A stretch of 64,000 bases of DNA from Citrobacter werkmanii NBRC 105721 (GCA_000759755.1 BBMW01000005.1:1-64000); one strand, 5' to 3'; shown: positions 29,804 through 42,274, counted from the stretch's first letter. The notes: generated by a model from the sequence alone, not told the origin. Program-made: numbers and translations.

Positions 29804-30394
29804 TCAGTAATCAATTCCCATCTGAGCCTTCACGCCTGCTTCAAACGCGTGCTTAACCGGGCGCAGTTCGCTCACCGTATCTGCTAACTCCAGAATATCG
29901 CGATGACATCCCCGACCGGTGATAATCACCGTCTGATGGGCAGGACGCGTATTTAAGGCATTGATAACCTCTTCAAGCGGCAGATAGTCGTACGCAACCA
30001 TATAGGTCAGTTCGTCCAGGATAACCATATCCAGTTCAGCATCAGCCAGCATTCGCTTTCCATGTTCCCATACGGCCATACAGGCTGCGGTATCCGACTC
30101 GCGGTTTTGCGTGTCCCAGGTAAATCCTGTCGCCATAACCTGAAACTCTACGCCATGGGGTTCGAGTAAGTTTCGTTCACCGTTTGGCCAGGTACCTTTA
30201 ATAAACTGCACCACGCCGACTTTTTTACCATGGCCCACCGCGCGCGTGGCGGTCCCGAACGCAGCGGTGGTTTTACCCTTACCGTTTCCGGTGAATACGA
30301 TAATGATCCCGCGTTCATCCTTTGCAGCGGCAACGCGGGCATCAACCCGCTCTTTAACGCGCTGCTGGCGCTGCTGGTAGCGTTCTTCACTCAT
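29804..30394 (-). CDS. btuR: BtuR (CobA), cob(I)yrinic acid a,c-diamide adenosyltransferase
   Basis: Adds the 5'-deoxyadenosyl group to cobalt in corrinoids, giving coenzyme B12. It has 196 residues with the P-loop GNGKGKTT at 36-43, which in this family binds ATP in reverse orientation, and ILDELTYM as the Walker B-like segment. It overlaps yciK by 4 bp (ATGA). Confidence 0.96.
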   Translation of the reverse strand: MSEERYQQRQQRVKERVDARVAAAKDERGIIIVFTGNGKGKTTAAFGTATRAVGHGKKVGVVQFIKGTWPNGERNLLEPHGVEFQVMATGFTWDTQNRESDTAACMAVWEHGKRMLADAELDMVILDELTYMVAYDYLPLEEVINALNTRPAHQTVIITGRGCHRDILELADTVSELRPVKHAFEAGVKAQMGIDY

Positions 30395-31152
30395 TGAGCT
30401 ATTCCTGGTTTACGGCCCGGCTGGGCATCGAAAGTCATACCGGTTTTACGGCGGCTGTCATCGCCCATCAGCCACAGGTAGAGCGGCATAATATCGGCGG
30501 GGGTTTTCAATTTTTGCGGATCTTCAGTTGGAAATGCACTGGCTCGCATCCCGGTACGCGTACCGCCTGGATTGATACAGTTTACGCGCAGGTGACGGTT
30601 CTGATATTCATCTGCCAGAACCTGCATCATGCCTTCGGTAGCGAATTTGGAGGTAGCATATGCGCCCCAATTGGCGCGTCCCTGGCGACCGACGCTGGAA
30701 GAGGTAAAGACCAGCGATCCGGCATCGGATTTCAGCAATAGCGGCAGCAATGCCTGGGTCAGCATAAAGGTGGCATTCACATTTACCTGCATGACATCTT
30801 GCCAGATCTGCGGATTTTGTTCACTCATTGGGCAAATATCGCCGAGTAATCCGGCGTTATGCAGTACGCCATCCAGACGCGGGAATTGTGCGGCAATGCG
30901 CTGCGCAAGCTGGTGACATTCTTCAGAGGTACAGGTCAGTAAATCCAGTGTAAACCACTGTGGGTGTGTTCCGTTTTCATCGGCGATAGTGCGGGCAACC
31001 TGACGCAGTTTTTCTTCGTTACGCCCAAGCAGGATAACGGTCGCGCCATAGCGTGCATAGGTCTGCGCGGCTTCGCGTCCGATACCATCGCTGGCACCGG
31101 TGACAAGAATAATGCGGCCCTGTAAAAGGTCTTGTTTAGGTTGGTAATGCAC
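30391..31152 (-). CDS. yciK: YciK, short-chain dehydrogenase/reductase
   Basis: A 253-residue Rossmann-fold SDR. The nucleotide motif is TGASDGIGRE near residue 18, the NNAG-like element is LHNAG, and the catalytic Ser-Tyr-Lys lie in TSSSVGRQGRANWGAYATSK. The physiological substrate is unknown. I start at GTG 31152 (VHYQPKQDLL), which has GAGGAG upstream; the frame is open to 31257 but this part does not match the family. Confidence 0.93.
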   Translation of the reverse strand: MHYQPKQDLLQGRIILVTGASDGIGREAAQTYARYGATVILLGRNEEKLRQVARTIADENGTHPQWFTLDLLTCTSEECHQLAQRIAAQFPRLDGVLHNAGLLGDICPMSEQNPQIWQDVMQVNVNATFMLTQALLPLLLKSDAGSLVFTSSSVGRQGRANWGAYATSKFATEGMMQVLADEYQNRHLRVNCINPGGTRTGMRASAFPTEDPQKLKTPADIMPLYLWLMGDDSRRKTGMTFDAQPGRKPGIAQ

Positions 31153-31374
31153 GGCTACTCCTCGGCGACGCCCTGGCCATCTCGTTCGCAATAACTTTTG
31201 GGCTTTATGCCTTAAACCCTGTTCTTTTTCAATCAGCCAAAGGCAATAACACCGCAAAATTAACGCTTTGTCATGCTTTTTGCTGATTCAGCACCAGGAT
31301 GGATGAAGCAAGACGGGTTAAGCAGCCTGTTGTACACTGAGCGGGAATAGCGTTGTTTAACCAAGGTGGGTCTC

Positions 31375-32421
31375 GTGGAATTGTTGTCTGAATATGGGCT
31401 GTTTTTGGCAAAAATTGTCACTGTCGTGGTGGCTATTGCGGTAATTGTGATGCTGATTGTGAACGCGACACAACGCAAGCGTCAGCGCGGGGAGCTGCGG
31501 GTTGTTAACCTCAGCGAGCAATATAAAGAGATGAAGGATGATCTGTCGCTGGCATTACTGGACGGGCATCAGCAAAAATTCTGGCATAAGGCGCAGAAAA
31601 AGAAACAGAAACTGGAAGCGAAGGCAGCCAAGGCAAAAGCGAAACTGGGAGACAGTACGTCATCTGATAAACCACGTGTATGGGTGCTGGATTTTAAAGG
31701 CAGCATGGACGCCCATGAGGTCAGCGCGTTACGTGAGGAAGTGACGGCGGTGCTGGCAGTGGTTAAACCGCAGGATCAAGTGGTGGTTCGCCTGGAAAGC
31801 CCGGGCGGTGTGGTTCATGGTTATGGCCTGGCTGCATCGCAGTTACAGCGTCTGCGCGATAAGCAGATCCCGTTGACCGTAACGGTGGATAAAGTCGCCG
31901 CGAGCGGTGGGTATATGATGGCCTGCGTAGCCGATAAAATTGTCTCGGCACCGTTTGCTATCGTCGGGTCGATTGGCGTCGTGGCGCAGATCCCGAACTT
32001 TAACCGCTTTCTGAAAGGGAAGGATATTGATATCGAACTGCACACCGCCGGACAGTACAAGCGTACGCTGACACTGCTGGGTGAAAACACGGAAGAAGGG
32101 CGGCAGAAATTCCGCGAAGATCTGAATGAAACCCATCACCTGTTTAAGGATTTTGTGCAGCGCATGCGTCCGACTCTGGACATTGAGCAGGTTGCCACCG
32201 GCGAACACTGGTTTGGGCAACAGGCGCTGGCGAACGGGCTGGTGGATGAAATCAATACCAGTGATGAAGTGATCCTCGGGCTAATGGAAGGGCGCGAAGT
32301 GTTGAGCGTTCGCTATATGCAGCGCAAAAAACTGATGGATCGCTTTACCGGGAGTGCGGCTGAGAGCGCCGATCGTTTGCTGCTGCGCTGGTGGCAGCGG
32401 GGACAGAAACCGCTGATGTAA
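31375..32421 (+). CDS. sohB: SohB, inner-membrane S49-family peptidase
   Basis: A 348-residue peptidase related to signal peptide peptidase SppA; extra copies rescue htrA mutants in E. coli. It has one N-terminal membrane span (residues about 8-28), a charged Lys/Ala-rich linker and an S49 domain with the nucleophile region DKVAASGGYMMAC and Lys in the later TAGQYKRT segment. I use GTG 31375 (ELLSEYGLFLAKI), with AAGGTGG upstream. A REP hairpin follows. Confidence 0.92.
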   Translation: MELLSEYGLFLAKIVTVVVAIAVIVMLIVNATQRKRQRGELRVVNLSEQYKEMKDDLSLALLDGHQQKFWHKAQKKKQKLEAKAAKAKAKLGDSTSSDKPRVWVLDFKGSMDAHEVSALREEVTAVLAVVKPQDQVVVRLESPGGVVHGYGLAASQLQRLRDKQIPLTVTVDKVAASGGYMMACVADKIVSAPFAIVGSIGVVAQIPNFNRFLKGKDIDIELHTAGQYKRTLTLLGENTEEGRQKFREDLNETHHLFKDFVQRMRPTLDIEQVATGEHWFGQQALANGLVDEINTSDEVILGLMEGREVLSVRYMQRKKLMDRFTGSAAESADRLLLRWWQRGQKPLM

Positions 32422-32429
32422 AATTGTCA

Positions 32430-32462
32430 TTGCCGGATGGCGTGAACATCGCCATCCGGCAA
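32430..32462. repeat. REP hairpin between sohB and yciN
   Basis: TTGCCGGATGGCG / CGCCATCCGGCAA form a 13-bp perfect stem with a 7-nt loop, matching the REP consensus, between convergent genes. Confidence 0.8.
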
Positions 32463-32475
32463 ATCATTTCTTGTA

Positions 32476-32727
32476 TTAATCGATCAAGTGATACTTTTCA
32501 GAAAGTACGTGCGCCAGGTGCTTAAACATATTAAACACTGCCGTACTTTTGGGCGTCGGAAGCCCTTGCTCGTCTAAAAAGTAATCGCCGCTGAAAACCA
32601 GCACGCCATTTCGCTGCGTAACGCCGGTGGCGACAATCCCCGCCAGCGTGTCCTCATGCTCACGAATGATTTTGTTGGCTTCAATCAGCAGCGTTTCGCG
32701 ATCGATAGGTTGCGTGTCTTTATGCAT
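32476..32727 (-). CDS. yciN: YciN, small conserved protein
   Basis: An 83-residue cytoplasmic protein (DUF2498 family) conserved in enterobacteria, with no established function. The sequence begins [14 protein letters not shown] and has GGAG just upstream of ATG 32727. It is divergent from topA. Confidence 0.92.
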   Translation of the reverse strand: MHKDTQPIDRETLLIEANKIIREHEDTLAGIVATGVTQRNGVLVFSGDYFLDEQGLPTPKSTAVFNMFKHLAHVLSEKYHLID

Positions 32728-33125
32728 TATTTACTCCTTAAACAAGGACATTAGTCTACGCCGAGCCCGGCTTATGGGCAAATATTCCCTGACATAAATG
32801 AAGGTCTTACGTCAGGGTTGCAACTGGCGAGATTTGTTTTTGCATGCTAATAAAGTTGCGTAACGCATTTTATCAGGTACAGTGTGACGCTTTCGTCAAT
32901 CTGGCAACAGATTTGCTTGACATTCGACCAATACTTCGTCGTGCTATAGCGTTTGTGAGCAAAAAAGCCTGTCAACTCAGTTACATGAGAGTTACATTAC
33001 AAGCGCGAATCAGTTTAAGGGGTTGATATCCGCCGACGCAGAGACCATATCGATGTCTCGTCGCCAGTGGAAGGTGAATCAACGTGCGACGCATTCTGGA
33101 AGAATCAAATTAGGTAAAGGTGAAT
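32728..33125. other. yciN-topA divergent regulatory region
   Basis: About 400 bp upstream of topA. In E. coli this region carries several supercoiling- and heat-responsive topA promoters. I cannot place individual promoters here with confidence. A TTGACA at about 32917 lacks a -10 at proper spacing. No gene is seen. Confidence 0.45.
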
Positions 33126-35723
33126 ATGGGTAAAGCTCTTGTCATCGTTGAGTCCCCGGCAAAAGCCAAAACGATCAACAAGTATCTGGGTAATGACTAC
33201 GTGGTGAAATCCAGCGTCGGTCATATCCGTGATTTGCCGACCAGTGGCTCAGCAACTAAAAAGAGCGCCGACTCAACCTCCACCAAAACGGCTAAAAAGC
33301 CCAAAAAGGATGAACGTGGCGCTCTCGTCAACCGCATGGGTGTTGACCCGTGGCACAACTGGGATGCGCGCTATGAAGTGCTGCCTGGTAAAGAGAAAGT
33401 TGTTTCTGAACTGAAGCAACTGGCTGAAAAAGCCGACCACATCTATCTCGCAACCGACCTTGACCGCGAAGGGGAAGCCATTGCATGGCACCTGCGGGAA
33501 GTGATCGGCGGCGATGACACCCGCTACAGCCGCGTGGTGTTTAACGAAATTACCAAGAACGCTATTCGTCAGGCGTTCGAAAAACCGGGCGAACTGAACA
33601 TCGACCGGGTTAACGCGCAACAGGCGCGCCGCTTTATGGACCGCGTGGTGGGCTATATGGTGTCGCCGCTGCTGTGGAAAAAAATTGCGCGTGGTTTGTC
33701 TGCAGGCCGCGTACAGTCGGTTGCTGTACGTCTGGTGGTTGAGCGTGAACGTGAAATCAAAGCATTTGTCCCAGAAGAGTTCTGGGAAATTGGTGCTGAC
33801 ACGACCACGCCTGGTGGCGATGCTTTGCCGCTTGAGGTGACGCATCAGAATGATAAACCGTTCCGCCCGGTCAACCGGGAACAAACGCTTGCCGCTGTTA
33901 GCCTGTTGGAAAAAGCGCGCTATAGCGTTCTGGAACGTGAAGATAAACCGACCAGCAGCAAGCCGGGCGCGCCGTTTATTACCTCCACGCTACAGCAGGC
34001 TGCGAGCACGCGTCTGGGCTTTGGCGTGAAGAAAACCATGATGATGGCACAGCGCTTGTACGAAGCGGGTTACATCACCTATATGCGTACGGACTCAACA
34101 AACCTGAGTCAGGACGCCGTCACCATGGTTCGCGATTACATCAGCGATAAGTTTGGTAAAAAATATCTGCCGGAGAGCGCAAACCAGTACGCCAGCAAAG
34201 AGAACTCTCAGGAAGCGCACGAAGCTATCCGTCCCTCCGATGTCGCCGTACAGGCGGAATCACTGAAAGACATGGAAGCTGATGCGCAGAAACTGTACCA
34301 GTTGATCTGGCGCCAGTTTGTTGCCTGCCAGATGACGCCGGCGAAATACGATTCCACCACCTTAACCGTGGGCGCGGGTGATTTCCGCCTGAAAGCGCGT
34401 GGTCGTATTCTGCGTTTCGATGGCTGGACCAAAGTGATGCCTGCGCTGCGTAAGGGCGATGAAGACCGTATCTTACCGGCGGTGGATAAAGGCGATACGT
34501 TGACGCTTGTCGAACTGACGCCAGCGCAACACTTTACCAAACCGCCTGCTCGTTTCAGTGAAGCCTCGCTGGTTAAAGAGCTTGAAAAGCGTGGTATTGG
34601 TCGTCCATCAACGTATGCGTCGATTATTTCCACGATTCAGGATCGCGGCTATGTTCGCGTTGAGAACCGTCGCTTCTATGCTGAAAAAATGGGTGAAATT
34701 GTCACCGATCGTCTGGAAGAAAACTTCCGCGAACTGATGAACTACGATTTTACCGCGCAGATGGAAGACAGCCTCGACCAGGTGGCAAATCACGAAGCCG
34801 AATGGAAAGGCGTACTCGACAACTTCTTCACCGATTTTACTCAGCAACTGGATAAAGCTGAGAAAGACCCTGAAGAAGGCGGTATGCGTCCGAATCAGAT
34901 GGTGCTGACCAGCATTGATTGCCCGACCTGCGGACGCAAGATGGGTATTCGTACCGCCAGCACCGGCGTTTTCCTCGGCTGTTCCGGCTATGCGCTGTCG
35001 CCGAAAGAGCGCTGCAAAACCACCATTAACTTGGTGCCGGAAAACGAAGTGCTGAACGTGCTGGAAGGCGACGACGCGGAAACGAACGCTCTGCGCGCCA
35101 AACGTCGTTGCCAGAAGTGCGGCACGGCGATGGACAGCTATCTTATCGATCCTAAGCGTAAGCTGCATGTATGTGGTAATAACCCTACCTGCGACGGCTA
35201 TGAGATCGAAGAGGGTGAATTCCGTATCAAGGGTTATGACGGTCCTATCGTTGAGTGCGAGAAATGTGGCTCTGAAATGCACCTGAAAATGGGGCGTTTC
35301 GGTAAGTACATGGCGTGTACCAACGATGAGTGCAAAAACACCCGTAAGATCCTGCGTAACGGTGAAGTCGCTCCGCCGAAAGAGGATCCGGTTCCGCTGC
35401 CGGAACTGCCGTGTGAAAAATCTGACGCGTATTTTGTGTTACGTGATGGCGCTGCAGGTATCTTCCTGGCGGCAAATACGTTCCCGAAATCACGTGAGAC
35501 CCGCGCGCCGTTAGTGGAAGAGCTGTACCGCTTCCGCGATCGTCTGCCGGAAAAACTGCGTTATCTGGCAGACGCGCCGCAGACGGACCCGGACGGCAAC
35601 AAGTCCATGGTCCGTTTCAGCCGTAAAACCAAGCAGCAATACGTTGCCGCTGAGAAAGACGGTAAGGCGACCGGCTGGTCCGCGTTTTTTGTTGACGGTA
35701 AATGGGTTGAAGGGAAGAAATAA
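33126..35723 (+). CDS. topA: TopA, DNA topoisomerase I
   Basis: Relaxes negative supercoils by nicking one strand. It has 865 residues. The Toprim domain starts at the N-terminus ([14 protein letters not shown]) with the metal-binding pair Asp 111 and Asp 113 in ATDLDREGE. The active-site Tyr 319 is in [10 protein letters not shown]. Three C4 zinc ribbons (CPTCG, CQKCG, CEKCG groups) lie between about 599 and 745, with a C-terminal ribbon-like DNA-binding domain after them. ATG 33126 gives the E. coli length. Confidence 0.98.
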   Translation: MGKALVIVESPAKAKTINKYLGNDYVVKSSVGHIRDLPTSGSATKKSADSTSTKTAKKPKKDERGALVNRMGVDPWHNWDARYEVLPGKEKVVSELKQLAEKADHIYLATDLDREGEAIAWHLREVIGGDDTRYSRVVFNEITKNAIRQAFEKPGELNIDRVNAQQARRFMDRVVGYMVSPLLWKKIARGLSAGRVQSVAVRLVVEREREIKAFVPEEFWEIGADTTTPGGDALPLEVTHQNDKPFRPVNREQTLAAVSLLEKARYSVLEREDKPTSSKPGAPFITSTLQQAASTRLGFGVKKTMMMAQRLYEAGYITYMRTDSTNLSQDAVTMVRDYISDKFGKKYLPESANQYASKENSQEAHEAIRPSDVAVQAESLKDMEADAQKLYQLIWRQFVACQMTPAKYDSTTLTVGAGDFRLKARGRILRFDGWTKVMPALRKGDEDRILPAVDKGDTLTLVELTPAQHFTKPPARFSEASLVKELEKRGIGRPSTYASIISTIQDRGYVRVENRRFYAEKMGEIVTDRLEENFRELMNYDFTAQMEDSLDQVANHEAEWKGVLDNFFTDFTQQLDKAEKDPEEGGMRPNQMVLTSIDCPTCGRKMGIRTASTGVFLGCSGYALSPKERCKTTINLVPENEVLNVLEGDDAETNALRAKRRCQKCGTAMDSYLIDPKRKLHVCGNNPTCDGYEIEEGEFRIKGYDGPIVECEKCGSEMHLKMGRFGKYMACTNDECKNTRKILRNGEVAPPKEDPVPLPELPCEKSDAYFVLRDGAAGIFLAANTFPKSRETRAPLVEELYRFRDRLPEKLRYLADAPQTDPDGNKSMVRFSRKTKQQYVAAEKDGKATGWSAFFVDGKWVEGKK

Positions 35724-35748
35724 CGGCATTCCGCCTGAATTTCTCCTT

Positions 35749-35774
35749 AAAGGGTCGCGTATGCGACCCTTTTT
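35749..35774 (+). terminator. Terminator of topA
   Basis: AAAGGGTCGC / GCGACCCTTT form a 10-bp perfect stem with loop GTAT, followed by TT, so the run of five T is complete. Confidence 0.9.
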
Positions 35775-35907
35775 GTTTCTGGCGTATTATTTTTTGTCAT
35801 GCCTATACAGCTTACATAGAAATGATATAGTGGTTATAGTTAACACGTTTTTTATTATTAAATCGTATTAGCAGCGCTAACGAGCCTGCTTTGAAACGAT
35901 GATCTGA

Positions 35908-36906
<999 letters not shown>

Positions 36907-37220
36907 TACCAGCTGTTACCTCGTCGGTATCCTCCGGCATAAAGCGATACCGACGGGAAACACTGAACTAATTGATAATTTACAGTGAATAAATTAACCA
37001 TATATAGTTTATGGAAAAGGTTCTCTAAAGTAGTTTCAAATTAGTCAGCTTGCCAAAAATTCCTTTCAAATATTTATAACCGATCAAACAATCGATTTAT
37101 TTATCAGGACGAGTCAGAAAATTAACTGGCTTTTTTTCGCCTTTTTTATTAGGATTTCTCCTATCTGATGATTAATTGTACCGATTGTTTGGTGCCTAAA
37201 TGATAAGTGATTTCGATAGT
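36907..37220. other. cysB-ymiA intergenic region
   Basis: About 310 AT-rich bases. A hairpin with 10-bp arms CGTCGGTATC (36922-36931) and GATACCGACG (36946-36955) lies just after cysB and probably ends its transcript, though it lacks a good T-run. The rest holds the ymiA promoter region, with no motif I can assign. Confidence 0.5.
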
Positions 37221-37361
37221 ATGAGGTTAGCGATGCCTTCAGGAAACCAGCCTGCACGCAGGGATCCCGCGATGAAACGTAAAGCCTGGTTTGCTGTTTT
37301 TCTCGGCTCCGCTGTGTTCTGGATTGTCGTCGCGCTCGTGGTCTGGCAAGTGTGGGGGTAG
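37221..37361 (+). CDS. ymiA: YmiA, small membrane protein
   Basis: A 46-residue protein: a basic, soluble N-terminal 20 residues (MRLAMPSGNQPARRDP) followed by one membrane span (WFAVFLGSAVFWIVVALVVW). It is conserved in enterobacteria in the same cysB-acnA interval; function unknown. yciX begins 3 bp after its stop, so the two are likely translated from one message. Confidence 0.85.
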   Translation: MRLAMPSGNQPARRDPAMKRKAWFAVFLGSAVFWIVVALVVWQVWG

Positions 37362-37364
37362 GTC

Positions 37365-37532
37365 ATGTCCGCACCGGAACAACACGCCACCGTAACGCCA
37401 TCTCCTCATGAAAATGAACAAGAGAGCAAGAGCGGCGCAGAGAATGGGCCGGAAATCCCCACCTCCTGGACGCTTTCCCCGGAACAACGCGCGTTTATTG
37501 ATCTGTTTACTGATGATGAACAGAAACAGTAA
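37365..37532 (+). CDS. yciX: YciX, small acidic protein
   Basis: A 55-residue hydrophilic, Glu-rich protein (MSAPEQHATVTPSPHENE, ending SPEQRAFIDLFTDDEQKQ). It is conserved next to ymiA in enterobacteria, with no known function. The close spacing to ymiA suggests a two-gene operon. Confidence 0.82.
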   Translation: MSAPEQHATVTPSPHENEQESKSGAENGPEIPTSWTLSPEQRAFIDLFTDDEQKQ

Positions 37533-37840
37533 TTAATACGAATTTTATTGTCATTATTATTCGCCCTCTGTCTGATACTTCGTATGACTTATTACATGCA
37601 ATCGCGATGTCCCCGCTAATCAGCATATTATCGATTGCATACATACCTGTTACACATTAAGCCTCATAGCCTTCGCTCTCGAACCTTCTCCTCGTAATTT
37701 ACGCCACACTCCGCTTTTCCTATGTTCTCCACTTTTATCAATTTGAGTTGTTATCAAAGCGTTACATTTTGTTTGTGTTATCTTTAATACTAACCCTGAA
37801 GAAAATCAGGGGATCCAACCCTGTCATTTAAGGAGGAGCT
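37533..37840. other. yciX-acnA intergenic region
   Basis: About 310 bp upstream of acnA. It contains the promoter-like pair listed at 37762-37790. No gene is seen. Confidence 0.45.
37762..37790 (+). promoter_or_regulatory. Candidate acnA promoter
   Basis: TTACAT (37762-37767) and TAATAC (37785-37790) are spaced by exactly 17 bp. A start about 42 bp before the acnA ATG would leave the strong ribosome site AAGGAGGAG intact. This is a motif reading only. Confidence 0.55.
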
Positions 37841-40516
37841 ATGTCGTCGACCCTACGCGAAGCCAGTAAGGACACATTGCAGGTTAATGATAAAACCTAC
37901 CGTTACTACAGCTTGCCTCTGGCCGCACAAACACTGGGTGATATCACCCGCCTGCCTAAATCGTTAAAAGTTTTGCTGGAGAACCTGCTTCGCTGGCAGG
38001 ACGAAAATACCGTTACCGAAGACGATATTCATGCCCTGGCGCGTTGGCTGGAAACCGCGCATGCCGATCGTGAGATTGCCTATCGACCCGCTCGCGTTTT
38101 GATGCAGGACTTTACCGGCGTACCCGCAGTGGTCGATCTGGCCGCTATGCGCGAAGCGGTAAAACGTTTGGGCGGGGATACGGCAAAAGTGAATCCGCTT
38201 TCGCCAGTGGATCTTGTGATAGACCACTCCGTAACGGTGGATCGTTTCGGTGATGATGACGCTTTCGAAGAGAACGTCCGTCTGGAAATGGAACGTAACC
38301 ATGAGCGCTATGTGTTCCTGAAATGGGGACAGCAAGCATTCAGTCGCTTCAGCGTTGTGCCGCCGGGAACGGGGATTTGCCACCAGGTTAACCTTGAATA
38401 TTTGGGTAAAGCTGTCTGGAGCGAATTACAAAACGGTGAATGGGTGGCTTATCCGGATACACTGGTCGGTACCGATTCCCATACTACGATGATAAATGGT
38501 CTCGGTGTGCTGGGCTGGGGCGTCGGGGGCATTGAAGCCGAAGCCGCGATGCTGGGCCAGCCGGTCTCAATGCTTATCCCTGACGTGGTGGGCTTCAAGC
38601 TGGTAGGTAAACTGCGGGAAGGTATCACCGCAACCGATCTGGTGCTGACCGTCACCCAAATGCTGCGTAAGCACGGTGTGGTTGGGAAATTTGTTGAATT
38701 CTATGGCGATGGTCTGGACACCTTACCTCTGGCCGATCGGGCAACCATTGCGAACATGTCGCCGGAATATGGCGCAACCTGTGGTTTCTTCCCGATTGAT
38801 GACATCACTCTTGAATATATGCGCCTGAGCGGACGCAGTGAGGAACAGGTCGAACTGGTCGGCGCTTATGCTAAAGCGCAGGGGATGTGGCGTAACCCAG
38901 GCGATGAACCCGTATTTACCAGCTCGCTGGAGCTGGATATGGGGAGTGTGGAGGCGAGCCTTGCCGGGCCGAAACGTCCGCAGGATCGGGTTGCACTCGC
39001 TGATGTCCCGAAAGCGTTCTCGGCGAGTAACGAGCTTGAAGTGAATAGCTCGCTAAAAGATCGTCAGCCAGTGGACTATACCATGAACGGGCATCAATAC
39101 CAGTTGCCGGATGGCGCGGTAGTGATTGCGGCGATCACCTCCTGTACCAACACCTCTAACCCAAGCGTATTGATGGCGGCGGGGCTGCTGGCGAAGAAAG
39201 CGGTTACGCTTGGTCTGAAACGTCAGCCGTGGGTTAAAGCCTCGCTGGCGCCTGGCTCCAAAGTAGTTTCTGACTATCTGGCGCAGGCGGGGTTCACACC
39301 GTATCTGGATGAGTTGGGCTTTAACCTCGTGGGTTATGGCTGTACCACCTGTATAGGTAACTCCGGGCCGTTGCCAGACCCGATTGAGACGGCCATCAAA
39401 AAAGGCGATCTCACGGTTGGCGCAGTGCTTTCCGGCAACCGTAACTTTGAAGGACGCATCCATCCGCTCGTCAAGACGAACTGGTTGGCGTCTCCGCCGC
39501 TGGTAGTAGCTTACGCGCTGGCGGGGAATATGAATATCAACCTGACGAAAGATCCGTTAGGTCATGACAGAAAAGGCGATCCCGTTTACTTGAAAGATAT
39601 CTGGCCAACTGCGCAGGAAATCGCCCGAGCCGTTGAGCAGGTGTCTACCGCTATGTTCCATAAAGAGTATGCCGAAGTGTTTGAAGGCACGCCGGAATGG
39701 AAAGCGATTCAAGTTGATCGGGCTGACACCTATGGCTGGCAGTCGGACTCGACCTATATCCGTTTGTCGCCGTTCTTTGATGGTATGCAGGCTACGCCGG
39801 ATCCGGTGCAGGACATTCATGGCGCCCGCATTCTGGCGATGTTAGGCGACTCGGTGACCACCGACCATATTTCTCCGGCAGGTAGCATTAAAGCGGATAG
39901 CCCGGCCGGTCGGTATTTGCAAAGCCACGGCGTTGAGCGCAAAGACTTTAACTCCTACGGCTCCCGACGCGGAAACCATGAAGTGATGATGCGCGGTACT
40001 TTTGCCAATATTCGTATTCGTAATGAGATGGTGCCAGGCGTGGAAGGCGGGATGACGCGGCATTTACCGGGGACGGAAGTGGTGGCAATCTATGATGCCG
40101 CCATGCAGTATCAACAGGAGAATGTTCCACTGGCGATCATTGCCGGTAAGGAATATGGTTCTGGCTCCAGTCGTGACTGGGCTGCGAAAGGCCCACGCTT
40201 GCTGGGGGTGCGCGTGGTTATTGCTGAGTCCTTTGAGCGAATTCACCGTTCTAACCTGATCGGCATGGGGATTCTACCGCTTGAGTTCCCTCAGGGGATT
40301 ACGCGTAAAACGCTGGGATTAACCGGTGAGGAAGCGATTGATATTACGGACCTGCAAAACATTAAACCGGGGGCGACAGTTCCGGTGAGTTTGTCTCGGA
40401 CTGATGGGCGTAAAGAGGTGATTTTGTGTCGTTGCCGCATCGATACCGCGACGGAGTTAACTTACTATCAGAACGACGGTATTCTGCACTATGTCATTCG
40501 TAATATGTTGAAATAA
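37841..40516 (+). CDS. acnA: AcnA, aconitate hydratase A
   Basis: Interconverts citrate and isocitrate; in E. coli the stationary-phase and oxidative-stress aconitase. It has 891 residues. The 4Fe-4S cluster cysteines are visible in [11 protein letters not shown] (about residue 435) and [12 protein letters not shown] (about 501 and 504). The C-terminal swivel domain includes [15 protein letters not shown] very strong ribosome site (AAGGAGGAG) precedes ATG 37841. Confidence 0.98.
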   Translation: MSSTLREASKDTLQVNDKTYRYYSLPLAAQTLGDITRLPKSLKVLLENLLRWQDENTVTEDDIHALARWLETAHADREIAYRPARVLMQDFTGVPAVVDLAAMREAVKRLGGDTAKVNPLSPVDLVIDHSVTVDRFGDDDAFEENVRLEMERNHERYVFLKWGQQAFSRFSVVPPGTGICHQVNLEYLGKAVWSELQNGEWVAYPDTLVGTDSHTTMINGLGVLGWGVGGIEAEAAMLGQPVSMLIPDVVGFKLVGKLREGITATDLVLTVTQMLRKHGVVGKFVEFYGDGLDTLPLADRATIANMSPEYGATCGFFPIDDITLEYMRLSGRSEEQVELVGAYAKAQGMWRNPGDEPVFTSSLELDMGSVEASLAGPKRPQDRVALADVPKAFSASNELEVNSSLKDRQPVDYTMNGHQYQLPDGAVVIAAITSCTNTSNPSVLMAAGLLAKKAVTLGLKRQPWVKASLAPGSKVVSDYLAQAGFTPYLDELGFNLVGYGCTTCIGNSGPLPDPIETAIKKGDLTVGAVLSGNRNFEGRIHPLVKTNWLASPPLVVAYALAGNMNINLTKDPLGHDRKGDPVYLKDIWPTAQEIARAVEQVSTAMFHKEYAEVFEGTPEWKAIQVDRADTYGWQSDSTYIRLSPFFDGMQATPDPVQDIHGARILAMLGDSVTTDHISPAGSIKADSPAGRYLQSHGVERKDFNSYGSRRGNHEVMMRGTFANIRIRNEMVPGVEGGMTRHLPGTEVVAIYDAAMQYQQENVPLAIIAGKEYGSGSSRDWAAKGPRLLGVRVVIAESFERIHRSNLIGMGILPLEFPQGITRKTLGLTGEEAIDITDLQNIKPGATVPVSLSRTDGRKEVILCRCRIDTATELTYYQNDGILHYVIRNMLK

Positions 40517-40521
40517 CATAT

Positions 40522-40549
40522 AAAAAGCCTGCGTTAGCAGGCTTTTTTA
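40522..40549. terminator. Bidirectional terminator acnA/ribA
   Basis: AAAAAGCCTGC / GCAGGCTTTTT form an 11-bp stem with loop GTTA, with A on one side and T on the other. The genes are convergent. Confidence 0.9.
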
Positions 40550-40568
40550 TGTGCCAGGTAAACGGAAA

Positions 40569-41159
40569 TTATTTATTTAACAAATGGCCCATCTTCGCGG
40601 CTTTGGTATCCAGATAATGTTCATTATTCGGATTACGACCCACAATCAGCGGTACGCGTTCAACGATATTGATACCCGCTTCGGTCAGAATTTCCACTTT
40701 CTTCGGGTTATTGGTCAACAAACGTACCTCGTCAACGCCCAGCAGCTTGAACATGTCCGCACACAGCGTGAAATCACGCTCGTCTGCCGCAAATCCTAAC
40801 TGATGATTGGCTTCAACCGTATCATAACCCTGGTCCTGCAACGCATAGGCGCGGATTTTATTTAGCAGGCCAATGTTGCGTCCTTCCTGACGATGATAGA
40901 GTAGAATGCCACGCCCTTCTTCAGCAATGTGGGACAGGGCCGCTTCGAGCTGGAAACCGCAATCGCAACGTAGGCTAAACAGCGCATCGCCAGTCAGACA
41001 CTCAGAGTGGACACGCGCCAGGACAGGCGTTTGGCCTGTAATATCGCCAAAAATCAGCGCGACATGATCGTGTCCGGTTGCCAGTTCTTCAAATCCCACC
41101 ATCAGGAAATCGCCCCAGGGGGTTGGCAGTTTGGCTTCTGCCACACGTTTAAGCTGCAT
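40569..41159 (-). CDS. ribA: RibA, GTP cyclohydrolase II
   Basis: Opens GTP to start riboflavin synthesis. It has 196 residues. The zinc ligands Cys 54, Cys 65 and Cys 67 lie in [17 protein letters not shown], and the GTP-binding [13 protein letters not shown] segment follows. I start at ATG 41159 ([15 protein letters not shown]), giving the E. coli length; the frame is open to 41252. It is divergent from pgpB. Confidence 0.97.
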   Translation of the reverse strand: MQLKRVAEAKLPTPWGDFLMVGFEELATGHDHVALIFGDITGQTPVLARVHSECLTGDALFSLRCDCGFQLEAALSHIAEEGRGILLYHRQEGRNIGLLNKIRAYALQDQGYDTVEANHQLGFAADERDFTLCADMFKLLGVDEVRLLTNNPKKVEILTEAGINIVERVPLIVGRNPNNEHYLDTKAAKMGHLLNK

Positions 41160-41360
41160 GTAATTCTCCAGATTATGCTGGCACTGTCGTGCCGTCGCCT
41201 GTTGGCTTCTGTTCTGTATTGCACTATTTTGCCATAAGCCAGCGATGTTCACCTAATTGCGACAACGGATTCGCTTTTGGAATGGCACAAAATTGTCAAT
41301 TTTTCCGGCGTGCGCATTTTTCAGTTATGATTGTGAGACTTATCGACGAAAGGAGAGGCA

Positions 41361-42125
41361 ATGCTTTCAATTGCAAAGCGCACCGCAGTCGGCGCCGGGC
41401 TGCTGCTTATCATGCCGGTTGCTGTATGGGTATCAGGTTGGAGTTGGCAACCAGGGCATAATGTCTGGTGGTTAAAATCCTTGTACTGGGTAACGGAAAC
41501 GGTGACACAGCCATGGGGAATTATCACTCATGTAGCGCTCTGTGCATGGTTTTTGTGGTGTTTGCGTTTTCGTCTGAAAGCAGCGGTAATGCTGTTTGCG
41601 ATCTTGGCAGCAGCGATTTTAGTTGGGCAGGGCGTGAAGTCCTGGGTTAAAGACAGGGTGCAGGAACCGCGGCCATTTGTCGTATGGCTGGAAAAAACGC
41701 ACCATATTCCGGTTGATGAGTTCTACACTTTAAAACGTAAAGATCGTGGGAACTTAGTCAAAGAACAATTAGCCGAACAGCGGGACGTGCCAACGTTCCT
41801 ACGTAAGCACTGGCAAAAAGAAACAGGGTTTGCTTTTCCATCCGGACATACGATGTTTGCTGCCAGTTGGGCTTTGTTGGCGGTAGGATTGCTGTGGCCA
41901 CGCAGACGTACGCTGACTATTGCATTCTTGCTCATCTGGGCAACGGGTGTGATGGGGAGCCGTTTGCTGCTCGGAATGCACTGGCCCCGTGATTTGGTGG
42001 TCGCAACGCTGATTTCCTGGCTGTTGGTGACCCTGGCAACCTGGCTTGCGCAGCGGATATGCGGGCCTTTAACACCGCCAGTACAGGAGACAAAAGAAAT
42101 TGCGCAGCGTGAACAAGAAAGTTAG
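41361..42125 (+). CDS. pgpB: PgpB, phosphatidylglycerophosphatase B / undecaprenyl-PP phosphatase
   Basis: Dephosphorylates phosphatidylglycerophosphate and undecaprenyl diphosphate at the periplasmic face. It has 254 residues, six membrane spans and the PAP2 acid-phosphatase motifs: KSWVKDRVQEPRPF, then PSGHT, then SRLLLGMHWPRDL with the catalytic His. AAAGGAGAGG is the ribosome site of ATG 41361. Confidence 0.96.
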   Translation: MLSIAKRTAVGAGLLLIMPVAVWVSGWSWQPGHNVWWLKSLYWVTETVTQPWGIITHVALCAWFLWCLRFRLKAAVMLFAILAAAILVGQGVKSWVKDRVQEPRPFVVWLEKTHHIPVDEFYTLKRKDRGNLVKEQLAEQRDVPTFLRKHWQKETGFAFPSGHTMFAASWALLAVGLLWPRRRTLTIAFLLIWATGVMGSRLLLGMHWPRDLVVATLISWLLVTLATWLAQRICGPLTPPVQETKEIAQREQES

Positions 42126-42274
42126 CTATGATTGATTTTTCGAATTTTGCCCTTAAATCAGAAGGCATAAAGCGCTTTTCCATTTCGCACTCGGTGTGAA
42201 AATGGTAATTTAAAGGGCTCAACGCGGTAAGTTGGACACGATTTATTCGCTCAAACCACATAACGGGAAGTAAT

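Noticed and set aside
33273-33884. A 203-codon minus-strand frame inside topA
   Set aside because: Antisense to topA; no family resemblance.
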